Positions 1 to 7,337 of a DNA stretch of 19,128 nt are shown here, piece after piece. Numbering within the stretch: position 1 is the stretch's first letter; each line of letters opens with the position of its first letter. Source of the DNA: Actinomycetota bacterium (lineage in GTDB: Bacteria > Actinomycetota > Actinomycetes > Nanopelagicales > Nanopelagicaceae); contig WLHW01000015.1 of NCBI GenBank assembly GCA_009702525.1, positions 1 to 19,128 on the forward strand. The letters run 5' to 3'. The notes beneath the pieces are model-generated. The model was given only the letters and a program-made list of their open reading frames with translations. It searched no databases and was not told the origin of the DNA. A program made the position numbers and the translations under genes.

Positions 1-602
1 ACCGCTTCGCCAATTTCACGTAAATTATGTGGTGGAATGTTTGTTGCCATACCAACAGCGATTCCAGCGCTTCCATTAACAAGTAAGTTTGGGAAACGAC
101 TTGGCAAAACCGTTGGTTCTTGTGAGCGGCCGTCATAGTTAGGAACAAAATTGACGGTATCTTCATCGATATCGCGCATCATCTCCATAGCCAAGGGAGA
201 TAAACGTGCTTCTGTATAACGCATAGCTGCGGCCGGATCATTACCTGGTGAGCCAAAATTTCCATTACCGTCGATCAACATGTAACGAAGTGACCAGTGT
301 TGAGCTAACCGAACGACAGAGTCATAGATTGCACCGTCGCCGTGAGGGTGATAATTACCCATAACATCACCAACGATGCGAGAGGACTTGTAGTAACCCT
401 TATCTGGGCGATATCCAGCGTCGTACATCGCGTATAAAACGCGGCGATGGACTGGTTTTAGGCCATCTCTGACGTCTGGAAGGGCGCGACCGACGATAAC
501 TGACATTGCATAGTCGAGATAAGAGCGCGCCATCTCGACTTGAAGATCAACGGTCTCAATCTTGTCGAAAGACTCTAAATTCTTTGGGTTTAATTCGTCC
601 AT
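1..602 (-). CDS. gyrA: DNA gyrase subunit A, 5' part only (runs off left edge)
   Basis: GyrA is the breakage-reunion subunit of the A2B2 type II topoisomerase that introduces negative supercoils. Only the first 200 codons are present. The winged-helix and active-site region is visible: HPHGD at residues 85-89, and the catalytic tyrosine in AAMRYTEA at residue 129, the same number as in M. tuberculosis GyrA (Tyr122 in E. coli). The N-terminus (MDELNPKNLESFDKIETVDL) leads straight into the conserved EMARSYLDYAMSVI block, so the ATG is well placed. That ATG shares one base with the gyrB stop (TGATG), so the two subunits are translationally coupled. In the quinolone-resistance region, the position equal to E. 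coli Ser83 (M. tuberculosis Ala90) is Gly, followed by Ala. Identification is certain; everything after residue 200 lies outside the window. Confidence 0.97.
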   Translation of the reverse strand, partial: MDELNPKNLESFDKIETVDLQVEMARSYLDYAMSVIVGRALPDVRDGLKPVHRRVLYAMYDAGYRPDKGYYKSSRIVGDVMGNYHPHGDGAIYDSVVRLAQHWSLRYMLIDGNGNFGSPGNDPAAAMRYTEARLSPLAMEMMRDIDEDTVNFVPNYDGRSQEPTVLPSRFPNLLVNGSAGIAVGMATNIPPHNLREIGEA

Positions 603-2557
603 CAAATATCCAAGAACCTAACATCTTTAGCATTGCGCTGAATAAACGCGCGACGTTTTTCAACATCTTCTCCCATAAGCACAGAGAACAAGTCATCTGC
701 CGCTGCGGCATCTTCTAAAGTCACACGTATTAGTACGCGGTGCTCTGGATCCATAGTTGTATCCCATAGCTCTTTAGCGGGCATCTCACCTAAACCTTTA
801 AAGCGTTGGATTCCATCATCTTTAGGAAGACGCTTACCGTTATCTAAGCCTATTTGAATCATTCCATCGCGTTCACGATCGCTAAATGCGTATTCGACTG
901 GATCCTTGCCGCCCCACTTTAATTTATATAGAGGTGGTTGTGCAAAGTAAACAAAACCATTTTCAATGAGTGGGCGCATAAAACGGAAAAGTAGAGTTAA
1001 TAGAAGGGTGCGAATATGTTGGCCGTCGACATCGGCATCGGCCATCAAAATAATTTTGTGGTAGCGCAGTTTTGCAATATCGAAATCATCGTGCACGCCA
1101 GTGCCAAGGGCAGTAATTAGCGCTTGCACTTCATTGTTTTGTAGTACGCGATCAATTCTAGCTTTTTCAACATTTAGTATTTTTCCGCGGATTGGAAGTA
1201 CTGCTTGGTTTCGTGAATCGCGCCCACCTTTTGTTGACCCTCCCGCAGAGTCGCCTTCAACGATGTAAAGCTCGCACTTAGCTGGATCGGTCCACTGGCA
1301 GTCAGCTAATTTTCCGGGCATGCCGCGGCCCTCTAATAAGCCTTTACGGTTGCGGCTTAAGTCGCGTGCTTTGCGTGCTGCTACTCGTGCGGCCGCAGCA
1401 TCAATACTTTTTCTAACAATATCTTTACCTTCAGAAGGATTTTGCTCAAACCATGTTGTTAGCTCTTCATTGACAACCTTTTGTGTGAAGGTTTTAGCAA
1501 TAGTGTTGCCAAGTTTTGTCTTGGTCTGTCCTTCAAATTGAGGATCGGTTAATTTTACAGAGACAATTGCAGTTAGGCCTTCACGAACATCGTCTCCAGT
1601 AAGCCGGTCTTCTTTTTTGCGAATAAATCCTTGCTCTTCACCAAATTTATTCACTACTGAAGTGAGCGCGGTTCTAAAACCTTCTTCGTGTGCTCCACCT
1701 TCATGTGTATGAATAGTGTTGGCAAAAGTATAAACAGATTCGCTAAAACCAGCGTTCCATTGCATCGACACTTCAAGGGCAATCTGATTCTTCTTATCTT
1801 CAGATGCGAAAGAGATAACTGATTTATGGGTTTCTCCACGTGTTGAATTTAAGTGGCGAACAAAATCAGAGATTCCACCTTGGTATTGATATCGAACTGT
1901 AAGTTGTTCTCCCTTTTCATCTACGTGACCGGCACGCAAATCAGTGAGAGTTAAAATTAATCCTTTATTTAAAAATGCCATTTCACGAAAACGTGTAGAA
2001 AGAATCTCAAAAGAAAAATCAGTTGTTTCAAAAATCTCTTTCGATGGCCAGAATCGAACGGTTGTTCCAGTTTTTTCTGAGGCATCACCTTTTTTAACCG
2101 GCGCGGTTGGTACACCTAGTTTGTAATCTTGATACCAAAAACTGCCATCGCGTTGTACGACGACAGACAAGTCAGTACTGAGCGCGTTAACAACTGAGAT
2201 GCCAACTCCATGCAAGCCGCCTGAAACCGAGTAACCGCTATCGCCAAATTTTCCACCGGCGTGTAAAACAGTGAGCACAACTTCAAGTGCTGGTTTTTTC
2301 TCGACTGGGTGAATATCTACTGGAATTCCACGCCCGTTATCAATAACTTCCACTCCACCATCGGCCATCAAAGAAATATTGATCTCGTTGCAGTAACCGG
2401 CTAGAGCTTCATCGACTGAGTTATCAACTACTTCGTAAACCAAGTGGTGAAGGCCGCGTTCGCCGGTTGAGCCGATATACATTCCAGGGCGCTTTCGCAC
2501 CGCCTCCAGGCCTTCAAGGATGGTGATGGCGCTGGCGTTGTACGAGTTTTCGGCCAT
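602..2557 (-). CDS. gyrB: DNA gyrase subunit B
   Basis: This is the ATPase subunit of DNA gyrase. The 651 residues show the GHKL ATPase fold (Glu50 in VDEALAG, Asp73 in DNGRGIP, GGLHGVG at 113-119), the transducer lysine loop (QTKTKLGN, 344-351), and the TOPRIM domain with EGDSAGG at 434-440 and DADVDG at 507-512. The C-terminal RFKGLGEM block contacts GyrA. Length is typical of actinobacterial and Gram-positive GyrB and lacks the long insertion of E. coli GyrB (about 800 residues). The ATG at 2557 has a good ribosome site (AGAAGGGG, 2562-2569, four bases upstream). Its stop overlaps the gyrA start by one base. A 176-base gap separates it from dciA, so it may have its own promoter, which would suit supercoiling-controlled expression (inference). 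Confidence 0.98.
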   Translation of the reverse strand: MAENSYNASAITILEGLEAVRKRPGMYIGSTGERGLHHLVYEVVDNSVDEALAGYCNEINISLMADGGVEVIDNGRGIPVDIHPVEKKPALEVVLTVLHAGGKFGDSGYSVSGGLHGVGISVVNALSTDLSVVVQRDGSFWYQDYKLGVPTAPVKKGDASEKTGTTVRFWPSKEIFETTDFSFEILSTRFREMAFLNKGLILTLTDLRAGHVDEKGEQLTVRYQYQGGISDFVRHLNSTRGETHKSVISFASEDKKNQIALEVSMQWNAGFSESVYTFANTIHTHEGGAHEEGFRTALTSVVNKFGEEQGFIRKKEDRLTGDDVREGLTAIVSVKLTDPQFEGQTKTKLGNTIAKTFTQKVVNEELTTWFEQNPSEGKDIVRKSIDAAAARVAARKARDLSRNRKGLLEGRGMPGKLADCQWTDPAKCELYIVEGDSAGGSTKGGRDSRNQAVLPIRGKILNVEKARIDRVLQNNEVQALITALGTGVHDDFDIAKLRYHKIILMADADVDGQHIRTLLLTLLFRFMRPLIENGFVYFAQPPLYKLKWGGKDPVEYAFSDRERDGMIQIGLDNGKRLPKDDGIQRFKGLGEMPAKELWDTTMDPEHRVLIRVTLEDAAAADDLFSVLMGEDVEKRRAFIQRNAKDVRFLDI

Positions 2558-2733
2558 GGCACCCCTTCTGTCTTCACGCTTATAAAGAGCCCCTGGAGGC
2601 TTATTACGGGGATATTTCCCCTCACAAGTGTTTATCCTAGTGGTAAATGGGGTATAGAAATAGCCAATAAAAGCCCTGTGTGTGGGTATAGCCGAACGAA
2701 GAGCCTATCGGTGAGGGTTCCTAGTGGATGCCC
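2558..2733 (-). promoter_or_regulatory. dciA-gyrB intergenic region, possible gyrB promoter and leader
   Basis: These 176 bases precede gyrB and contain no convincing ORF. On the minus strand a TAnnnT-type -10 (TAGGAT) lies at 2634-2639, but no good -35 stands at the right distance: the nearest, TTGGCT, is 22 bases away. A transcript from there would have a leader of roughly 65-70 bases. It would hold a short perfect hairpin (GGGGA/TCCCC arms, 2608-2621) and an imperfect one (2588-2601). No T-tract follows, so these are not ordinary terminators. The promoter call is tentative. Confidence 0.3.
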
Positions 2734-3192
2734 TTAGCCGTAGGTGTCCCGAGGACCCCGAGCGTTGCGAATGGTACGGATACCTTTTTTCCAACTGGGG
2801 GCGTGCGGGCCAATGAAAATAAGCTTAGAAATAGTGGCTCCTGAAGGATCGTTTTTAATTGTACTCAATAGATCGTTGGCCACCAGTGTGAGTTGGGTAG
2901 CCCATGCACTTGAAGATGTTTGGATTGTTAAGACACCATCCATAATTGAAATAGGTGTTGCGTGTGCGGCGATATCTGCGCCAACAATTGTTGCCCAGGT
3001 AATAAATAAATTTCCCTCAGCTAAACCACTATCCCATTCGCGCTCTGAAATTAAATTATTCAAAACTCCACTAATCAACTCAGGGTCTCCTGGTTGTCCA
3101 CTTCTTTGTGTGGGGGCGGGTTTGTTTATCTTTCTCACAGCCGAGCTTTTAAAGTTTTTGAAAAGATCTAAGGCGAGGTCGCGTTTATCCAT
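2734..3192 (-). CDS. dciA: DciA-like DUF721 protein (replicative helicase loading factor family)
   Basis: This is a 152-residue DUF721 protein. DciA of this family interacts with the replicative helicase DnaB and is the ancestral helicase-loading or operating factor in bacteria that lack DnaC/DnaI. The core motif is clear at residues 64-110: W-x2-IVG-x2-IAAHATP, then DGVLTIQTSSSAWATQL, the family hallmark. A basic, Pro-rich N-terminal third (residues 12-35) precedes it. The ATG shares one base with the recF stop (TAATG), so it is co-translated with recF, as in the mycobacterial recF-Rv0004-gyrB order. Length is near that of other short actinobacterial members. Family assignment is firm; the helicase role is taken from homologues. 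Confidence 0.9.
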   Translation of the reverse strand: MDKRDLALDLFKNFKSSAVRKINKPAPTQRSGQPGDPELISGVLNNLISEREWDSGLAEGNLFITWATIVGADIAAHATPISIMDGVLTIQTSSSAWATQLTLVANDLLSTIKNDPSGATISKLIFIGPHAPSWKKGIRTIRNARGPRDTYG

Positions 3193-4286
3193 TAACTTCC
3201 GCCTTTCTTAACTAAACCAGGTGTGACATAAAATCTTTGTGTTAAAAGTTCTGCTGGTAAATCGCTCTCGACAGCTGCGGTGATAATAGTTTGTTCGGCG
3301 ATCTGTGTAACGGAGAGTAGAGCTTGTCGTCTTGATGTATCTAGTTCGGCAAAAACATCATCTAAAATCAATATTGGTTCGGCACCTTCACTTTTTAATA
3401 AGTTAAATGCACCTATCCGTAAAGAAATCGCCATCGACCATGATTCACCATGACTTGCATAACCTTTGGCGGGAAAATCTCCTAGTTGTAGGTGTAGGTC
3501 ATCTCTGTGCGGACCAATTAAAGAGACCCCACGCTCAATCTCTTGATACGCAACTTCATCAAGTCTTTTAGTGAGAGCGGCAATATTGCTATCTATATCT
3601 ACCCCAACACCTTCAGTGCTGCATTTGTAAGAGATTGAGGCGGGTTTAACTTCATTTAATTGTGTGTAATTGCTATTTACCCACGGGTTTAACGCCTCGA
3701 TTAAAGCGATGCGCTCTGCAGTTAATTGAGCGCCCAGTAATACAAGTTGCTCGTTCCATGGAATTAAAGCGTTGAGTGATGATCTTGTTTTCAACAATGC
3801 ATTTCGCTGTTTTACGGTTCGTTCATAATCAGCGATTACTCCAGCCAAACGGGGGCTGCGTGTGATTAATAGACGATCAAGAAAATCGCGACGAATACCT
3901 GGTTCGCCGCGAACTAAATCCAGATCCTCTGGCGAGAAATAAACTATTTGGCACGCGCCAAGGATTTCGCGCTGGCTTCTTGTTGGGTTTCCGTTTAAGC
4001 GCGCTCGGTTGGCTTTATTAGTATTTATTTCGAGATCTACATTTAGTGTCCGGTTGTCGCGTTCAATCTCTGCATGGATGATTGCCTGTTCTGCGCCTAA
4101 GGAAATTAGGGGGGTGTTATTAGAAACCCTATGCGAAGATAAAAACGCTAAATAAATTAAAGCTTCTGCAATGTTGGTTTTACCTGAGCCGTTATCTCCT
4201 ATAAAGGTGGCAACACCTGGCTCAAATGAGAGCTCTAGTGTTGGATAAGAGCGAAAGTTGGTGAGTGCCAACTTGTTAATACGCAC
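3192..4286 (-). CDS. recF: DNA replication/repair ATPase RecF
   Basis: RecF is an SMC/Rad50-like ATPase that works with RecO and RecR to place RecA on gapped DNA. The 364 residues contain Walker A (GDNGSGKT, 30-37), the YFSPEDLDLVRGEPGIRRDF block (116-135), the ABC signature region (ASHGESWSM, 277-285, the actinobacterial form) and Walker B with D-loop (ILILDDVFAELD, 305-316). The start is GTG at 4286, giving the canonical MRINKLALTNFRSY N-terminus; the ribosome site is weak. It lies 14 bases after dnaN and overlaps dciA by one base, so dnaA-dnaN-recF-dciA can be read as one transcript with a longer gap only between dnaA and dnaN. Confidence 0.97.
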   Translation of the reverse strand: MRINKLALTNFRSYPTLELSFEPGVATFIGDNGSGKTNIAEALIYLAFLSSHRVSNNTPLISLGAEQAIIHAEIERDNRTLNVDLEINTNKANRARLNGNPTRSQREILGACQIVYFSPEDLDLVRGEPGIRRDFLDRLLITRSPRLAGVIADYERTVKQRNALLKTRSSLNALIPWNEQLVLLGAQLTAERIALIEALNPWVNSNYTQLNEVKPASISYKCSTEGVGVDIDSNIAALTKRLDEVAYQEIERGVSLIGPHRDDLHLQLGDFPAKGYASHGESWSMAISLRIGAFNLLKSEGAEPILILDDVFAELDTSRRQALLSVTQIAEQTIITAAVESDLPAELLTQRFYVTPGLVKKGGS

Positions 4287-4300
4287 AAGTATCCGTTTTG

Positions 4301-5431
4301 TTACGAGGCGTAGCGCATAGGCATCAACAAGTAACGATAGTTTTCAATTAAACCACCATCCTTATCGCTTTTACCCATGAGGATCGCTGGCTTGTTTGGT
4401 CCTGTAAATGAGATTTGAACAAACTTGGTTCCTACCGCAGTTAAACCGTCGGCTAAAAAGACTGGATTAAAAGCGATGGAGATTGGTTCGCCAGTTAATA
4501 GGATTTCAATCGCCTCTGTTGCTTGTGCTTCTTCTCCTGCGCCGGCTTCAAGGGAGAGTGAGTTATTAGCAAAATCCAAGCGGAGTGGAACTGTTTTGTC
4601 GGTAACTAAAGCGACGCGACGTACAGAGTCAAGTAGTGTCGCTACTTCAATAAGCGCTGTGGTGGTCACTTCTTGAGGAAGTAAATGTCGGTATGGAGGA
4701 AACGTTCCATCTAACATTCTAGATGTCATTGTTTTTCCATCACTAGCAAAACCTGCTAGTCGATCATTACTTGTTGCTGGTGCAAACGAGATTGAAACAT
4801 TTTTAGTTCCAGTTAATGATTTAGCCGCGTCGGCGATTGTGCGAGCGCGCAAAAGAGATGATGTTGAAACATTAGGTGTTGAGGGCTGCCATTGAATTTC
4901 GCGCACAGCTAATCTGTAGCGATCTGTTGCAGCTAACGTAACTGTGTCCTCGTTGATTTCAATATGCACACCTGTGAGAGTTGGAAGTGAATCATCTCTT
5001 CCTGCAGCGATAGCTACTTGTGCGACGGCGGTTGAAAAAACATCGCTTGGGATAACACCTGTTGTGTCAGGCAACTCTGGAAGGTTTGGATATTCATCTA
5101 CAGACAGTGTTGGAAGAGTAAATTTTGCGCTTCCGCTTGTTACTAATACGCGAGTTCCGTCGAGTGCGAAAACAATTGGTTTATTTGGAAGCGAGCGCGA
5201 GATTTCAGCTAATAAACGGCCTGGAACCAAAACTTTTCCGCCCTCTTTAATGTCGGCGTGGAAGTGGGCTTTACTTGCGGTCTCTAAATCAGAGGCAGAT
5301 AAATACACTTGATCACCCGTTGCGTCGATAACAATTCCTAATAGCTCTGTTTTAATCGGTCTCGTTGAAAGACTTCGGGAGACCCAATTAACGCCGTCAA
5401 CCAAGACAGACTGCTCAACCGTGAACTTCAT
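4301..5431 (-). CDS. dnaN: DNA polymerase III beta sliding clamp
   Basis: DnaN forms the ring that tethers DNA polymerase III to DNA and recruits MutS, DnaE and other partners. From the ATG at 5431 the product is 376 residues, with the standard MKFTVEQSVLVDGVNWVSRS opening, the ATDRYRLAVRE motif of the second domain, and a C-terminal YRYLLMPMR followed by three extra residues (YAS). An in-frame TTG at 5443 would add only four residues (MGHS) and has no ribosome site. The ATG has a weak GGGG about eight bases upstream and matches homologues, so I use it. It lies downstream of dnaA in the usual dnaA-dnaN order, separated by the origin segment. Confidence 0.96.
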   Translation of the reverse strand: MKFTVEQSVLVDGVNWVSRSLSTRPIKTELLGIVIDATGDQVYLSASDLETASKAHFHADIKEGGKVLVPGRLLAEISRSLPNKPIVFALDGTRVLVTSGSAKFTLPTLSVDEYPNLPELPDTTGVIPSDVFSTAVAQVAIAAGRDDSLPTLTGVHIEINEDTVTLAATDRYRLAVREIQWQPSTPNVSTSSLLRARTIADAAKSLTGTKNVSISFAPATSNDRLAGFASDGKTMTSRMLDGTFPPYRHLLPQEVTTTALIEVATLLDSVRRVALVTDKTVPLRLDFANNSLSLEAGAGEEAQATEAIEILLTGEPISIAFNPVFLADGLTAVGTKFVQISFTGPNKPAILMGKSDKDGGLIENYRYLLMPMRYAS

Positions 5432-5447
5432 GCTGTGCCCCAATTCA

Positions 5448-5465
5448 GTGAAAGGTTCGTTTCAC
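5448..5465. repeat. Inverted repeat just upstream of dnaN
   Basis: Perfect six-base arms GTGAAA and TTTCAC flank a six-base centre (GGTTCG), ending 17 bases before the dnaN ATG. In the dnaN transcript it could form a small hairpin just ahead of the GGGG ribosome site; as DNA it could be an operator. The arms resemble swapped parS half-sites but lack the central CACGTG, so this is not parS. Confidence 0.4.
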
Positions 5466-5474
5466 ATCTAGATC

Positions 5475-5523
5475 TATATATATAAAGGTAGTCGTAGTAG
5501 CCAGAGCCAACTCCTGTGGGTAA
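5475..5523. other. Probable origin unwinding unit: AT-rich tract, DnaA-trios, GC spacer, DnaA box
   Basis: Read from right to left, a DnaA box (TTACCCACA on the minus strand, 5515-5523) is followed by a 14-base spacer with nine G/C (5501-5514). Then come four trinucleotides TAG, TAG, TCG, TAG (5500 down to 5489), then TATATATATAAA (5475-5486). On the plus strand, moving away from the box, this reads 3'-GAT-GAT-GCT-GAT-5'. That is the polarity and order of the B. subtilis basal unwinding unit, in which a DnaA filament passes from a box onto single-stranded trios. The elements are directly visible; the function is inference from that model. Confidence 0.65.
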
Positions 5524-5567
5524 GAAAGAAAAGCCCTGCTCAGAGGCGATAGTTATCGTTGGGCGGG

Positions 5568-5576
5568 TGTGGACAA
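5568..5576 (-). promoter_or_regulatory. DnaA box TTGTCCACA
   Basis: This is an exact copy of the TTGTCCACA box form preferred in Streptomyces and Mycobacterium origins, on the minus strand. It lies 44 bases from the unwinding-side box and has the same orientation. Confidence 0.7.
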
Positions 5577-5648
5577 GAGAGGTAAAACTGTGGACGCTTT
5601 GACGTTTCACGCGATCTCCTCTTCCTTCATCTCCACCACACCCGTTAG

Positions 5649-5657
5649 TTATACACA
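5649..5657 (+). promoter_or_regulatory. DnaA box TTATACACA
   Basis: The site fits the general TTWTNCACA consensus. Its orientation is opposite to the boxes on the dnaN side and the same as the perfect box 22 bases further on. Confidence 0.65.
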
Positions 5658-5679
5658 AAAAACCCTGAGATTTCCACAG

Positions 5680-5688
5680 TTATCCACA
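5680..5688 (+). promoter_or_regulatory. DnaA box TTATCCACA (perfect)
   Basis: This is an exact match to the bacterial consensus TTATCCACA. A degenerate copy (ATTTCCACA, 5670-5678) lies just before it and TTATCCCCA (5691-5699) just after, giving three tandem copies spaced about one helical turn apart (10 and 11 bases). Confidence 0.85.
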
Positions 5689-5690
5689 CG

Positions 5691-5710
5691 TTATCCCCAA
5701 CTGGGGGTAA
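5691..5710. repeat. 20-base near-palindrome of two degenerate DnaA boxes
   Basis: TTATCCCCAACTGGGGGTAA has nine-base arms with one mismatch and a two-base centre. Each arm is one or two bases from a DnaA box, in inverted orientation. It lies 38 bases past the dnaA stop on the dnaA transcript, but no T-run follows on the minus strand, so a terminator role is not supported. Confidence 0.45.
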
Positions 5711-5747
5711 AGAATGGCAAAAGGGACATTTCCGCCTATTGCGGTAT

Positions 5748-7154
5748 TTATCGGGCCTGTTGCTTAATCCTGTTGGTGAGCTCAGTGACCTGGTTATAGA
5801 TCGATCTGCGCTCAGCCATCAGCTGACGGATTTTTCGATCGGCATGCATAACCGTGGTGTGGTCACGCCCGCCGAATGTTTGACCGATTTTTGGAAGTGA
5901 GAGTTCGGTGAGCTCACGGCACAGGTACATCGCGATCTGACGAGCGTTTACTAAAACGCGAGACCGCGAAGTTCCACATAAGTCATCAATGGTTAATGAG
6001 AAGTAGACCGCGGTTTGAGCCATGATCGTTGCCCCGGTTATTTCTGGGTTCCCCTCGTTTGGAATAAGGTCCTTCAAAACAATCTCAGCTAAAGATAAAT
6101 CCACACTCTGGCGGTTTAACGAAGCAAAAGCAGTTACACGGATCAGCGCACCCTCTAATTCGCGAATATTTGAAGAGATTTTACTGGCGATGTATTCCAA
6201 AACATCATCCGGAGCATTTAATTTATCTTGCGCAGCTTTTTTACGAAGAATAGCGATACGGGTTTCAAGCTCTGGAGGTTGAATATCAGTAATTAAACCC
6301 CACTCAAAACGGCTGCGTAAACGATCCTCCAATGTTGTTAACTGTTTTGGAGGCCGGTCGCTAGAAATTACTATTTGTTTATTGGCGTTGTACAACGTAT
6401 TAAATGTGTGGAAGAACTCTTCTTGAGTTCGCTCTTTATTTTCTAAGAATTGAATATCATCAACAATTAATACATCAAGATCTCTGTAACGGCGCTGGAA
6501 TGCCGACGCTTTATCATCTCGAATAGAGTTAATAAAATCATTTGTAAACTCTTCAGATGAAACATAACGAACACGCACATGCCCATATAACTCCTTTGCG
6601 TAAGCGCCAATCGCATGCAGGAGGTGGGTTTTACCTAATCCTGATTCACCATAAATAAATAAAGGGTTGTAAGCCTTTGCTGGGGCCTCCGCAACAGCAA
6701 CCGCAGCTGCGTGGGCAAAACGATTTGATGAACCAACAACAAATTTTTCAAACGTATAACGTGGATTTAATTGTGAGAGCTCAGAAACAGCAACGTTTTG
6801 TGCTGGAGCATCATCCCGACCAGTGCCGCTTTTAGGAGCAACAAATTCAATATCAATATCTGCAATAGGTGTTCCGTCAGATTCTAAAGTTTCATCGACA
6901 GTGACCGCAATATTTGTTTTCTCACCAAGCTCGCGAGTTAAAACATCACTAACGGCAGAGCGCAACCGACTTTCCAAGACATCTTTAGCAAATAGATTTG
7001 GTGTAGCAATCAGTAAGGTTGTTTGATCAGAGTTATGCAAGAGACCTAACGGTTTGCTTAGTTGTAAAAATGCGCGGTGTTGTGGAGCATCGCCTGCAAC
7101 CTCATCAATGACCCGACCCCATAAGGCGCTGAGCTCAATCTCTTTAACGTCCAT
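5748..7154 (-). CDS. dnaA: Chromosomal replication initiator DnaA
   Basis: DnaA is the AAA+ ATPase that binds DnaA boxes and melts the origin. From the ATG at 7154 it has 468 residues. Domain I is at about 1-90, a very short linker at about 91-128, the AAA+ domain with Walker A (GESGLGKTH, 169-177), Walker B (VLIVDD, 228-233) and RLRSRFEWG (279-287, arginine-finger box), and the helix-turn-helix domain IV ending in the signature GGRDHTTVMHA (428-438). An in-frame TTG at 7178 would add eight residues but sits on a DnaA box and lacks a ribosome site. The ATG has AAAGG nine bases upstream. Two perfect DnaA boxes lie 14-35 bases before the ATG, which suggests autoregulation. Confidence 0.98.
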   Translation of the reverse strand: MDVKEIELSALWGRVIDEVAGDAPQHRAFLQLSKPLGLLHNSDQTTLLIATPNLFAKDVLESRLRSAVSDVLTRELGEKTNIAVTVDETLESDGTPIADIDIEFVAPKSGTGRDDAPAQNVAVSELSQLNPRYTFEKFVVGSSNRFAHAAAVAVAEAPAKAYNPLFIYGESGLGKTHLLHAIGAYAKELYGHVRVRYVSSEEFTNDFINSIRDDKASAFQRRYRDLDVLIVDDIQFLENKERTQEEFFHTFNTLYNANKQIVISSDRPPKQLTTLEDRLRSRFEWGLITDIQPPELETRIAILRKKAAQDKLNAPDDVLEYIASKISSNIRELEGALIRVTAFASLNRQSVDLSLAEIVLKDLIPNEGNPEITGATIMAQTAVYFSLTIDDLCGTSRSRVLVNARQIAMYLCRELTELSLPKIGQTFGGRDHTTVMHADRKIRQLMAERRSIYNQVTELTNRIKQQAR

Positions 7155-7168
7155 GAGGCGCCTTTCTC

Positions 7169-7177
7169 TTATCCACA
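7169..7177 (+). promoter_or_regulatory. DnaA box TTATCCACA (perfect), dnaA leader
   Basis: Exact consensus, beginning 15 bases before the dnaA ATG on the dnaA transcript side. With its partner at 7181 it is well placed to repress dnaA. Confidence 0.85.
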
Positions 7178-7180
7178 AAG

Positions 7181-7189
7181 TTATCCACA
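7181..7189 (+). promoter_or_regulatory. DnaA box TTATCCACA (perfect), tandem partner
   Basis: Exact consensus, repeated 12 bases after the previous box in the same orientation. It also forms the left arm of the CCACAG-C-CTGTGG palindrome. Confidence 0.85.
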
Positions 7190-7294
7190 GCCTGTGGTCT
7201 AAACCTCACCTTGAGGCCTTGAACTCACCCCCCCAGGTCATAAACCTGTGGAGAGAGGTGAAAAGTAGAGGCAAAACGCAAAAAAAGCAACTAG

Positions 7295-7303
7295 TTATCC
7301 ACA
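7295..7303 (+). promoter_or_regulatory. DnaA box TTATCCACA (perfect), rpmH side
   Basis: Exact consensus, 35 bases upstream of the predicted rpmH -35 element. It could belong to the origin or to rpmH control. Confidence 0.85.
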
Positions 7304-7337
7304 GATAATCTCTACCTGCCCGGCCAGAAAACTGAGT

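Larger units (their letters stand above)
5432..5747. other. oriC: Origin segment between dnaA and dnaN (oriC, unwinding side)
   Basis: This gene-free stretch of 316 bases lies where actinobacterial oriC is normally found. It holds an AT-rich tract (5475-5486), TAG trinucleotides (5489-5500), a GC-rich spacer and several DnaA boxes. Close to TTATCCACA/TTGTCCACA are TTACCCACA (5515-5523, minus), TTGTCCACA (5568-5576, minus), TTATACACA (5649-5657, plus) and TTATCCACA (5680-5688, plus). Weaker copies stand at 5589-5597 (minus), 5670-5678 and 5691-5699. The boxes nearest dnaN point one way and those nearest dnaA the other. Genes on either side point away from this region. Replication origin function is inferred from these signals and the gene context. 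Confidence 0.85.

Noticed and set aside
1834..1849. CACGTG with flanks in gyrB as parS
   Set aside because: Only the six central bases match; the outer arms do not fit the consensus.
2744..3211. 155-codon plus-strand ORF opposite dciA
   Set aside because: It is the antisense shadow of the clearly recognisable DUF721 gene; the translation shows no family motif and lacks a convincing ribosome site.
4944..5312. 122-codon plus-strand ORF within dnaN
   Set aside because: Antisense shadow of dnaN. Low-complexity Ser/Val-rich product without motifs.
5601..5612. Third parS-like sequence (GTTTCACGCGA)
   Set aside because: Only the left half matches; the central CACGTG and right arm are absent.
5691..5710. 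Intrinsic terminator after dnaA
   Set aside because: The palindrome has a stem but no T-run on the minus strand, and it is better explained as paired DnaA-box-like sites.
5569..5799. 76-codon plus-strand ORF across the origin segment (and the opposing minus-strand ORF 5428-5658)
   Set aside because: Both run through the DnaA boxes and into dnaA or dnaN ends; no ribosome site and no recognisable protein.
7054..7308. 84-codon plus-strand ORF over the dnaA start and box cluster
   Set aside because: Most of it is antisense to dnaA or made of DnaA-box DNA; no motif.
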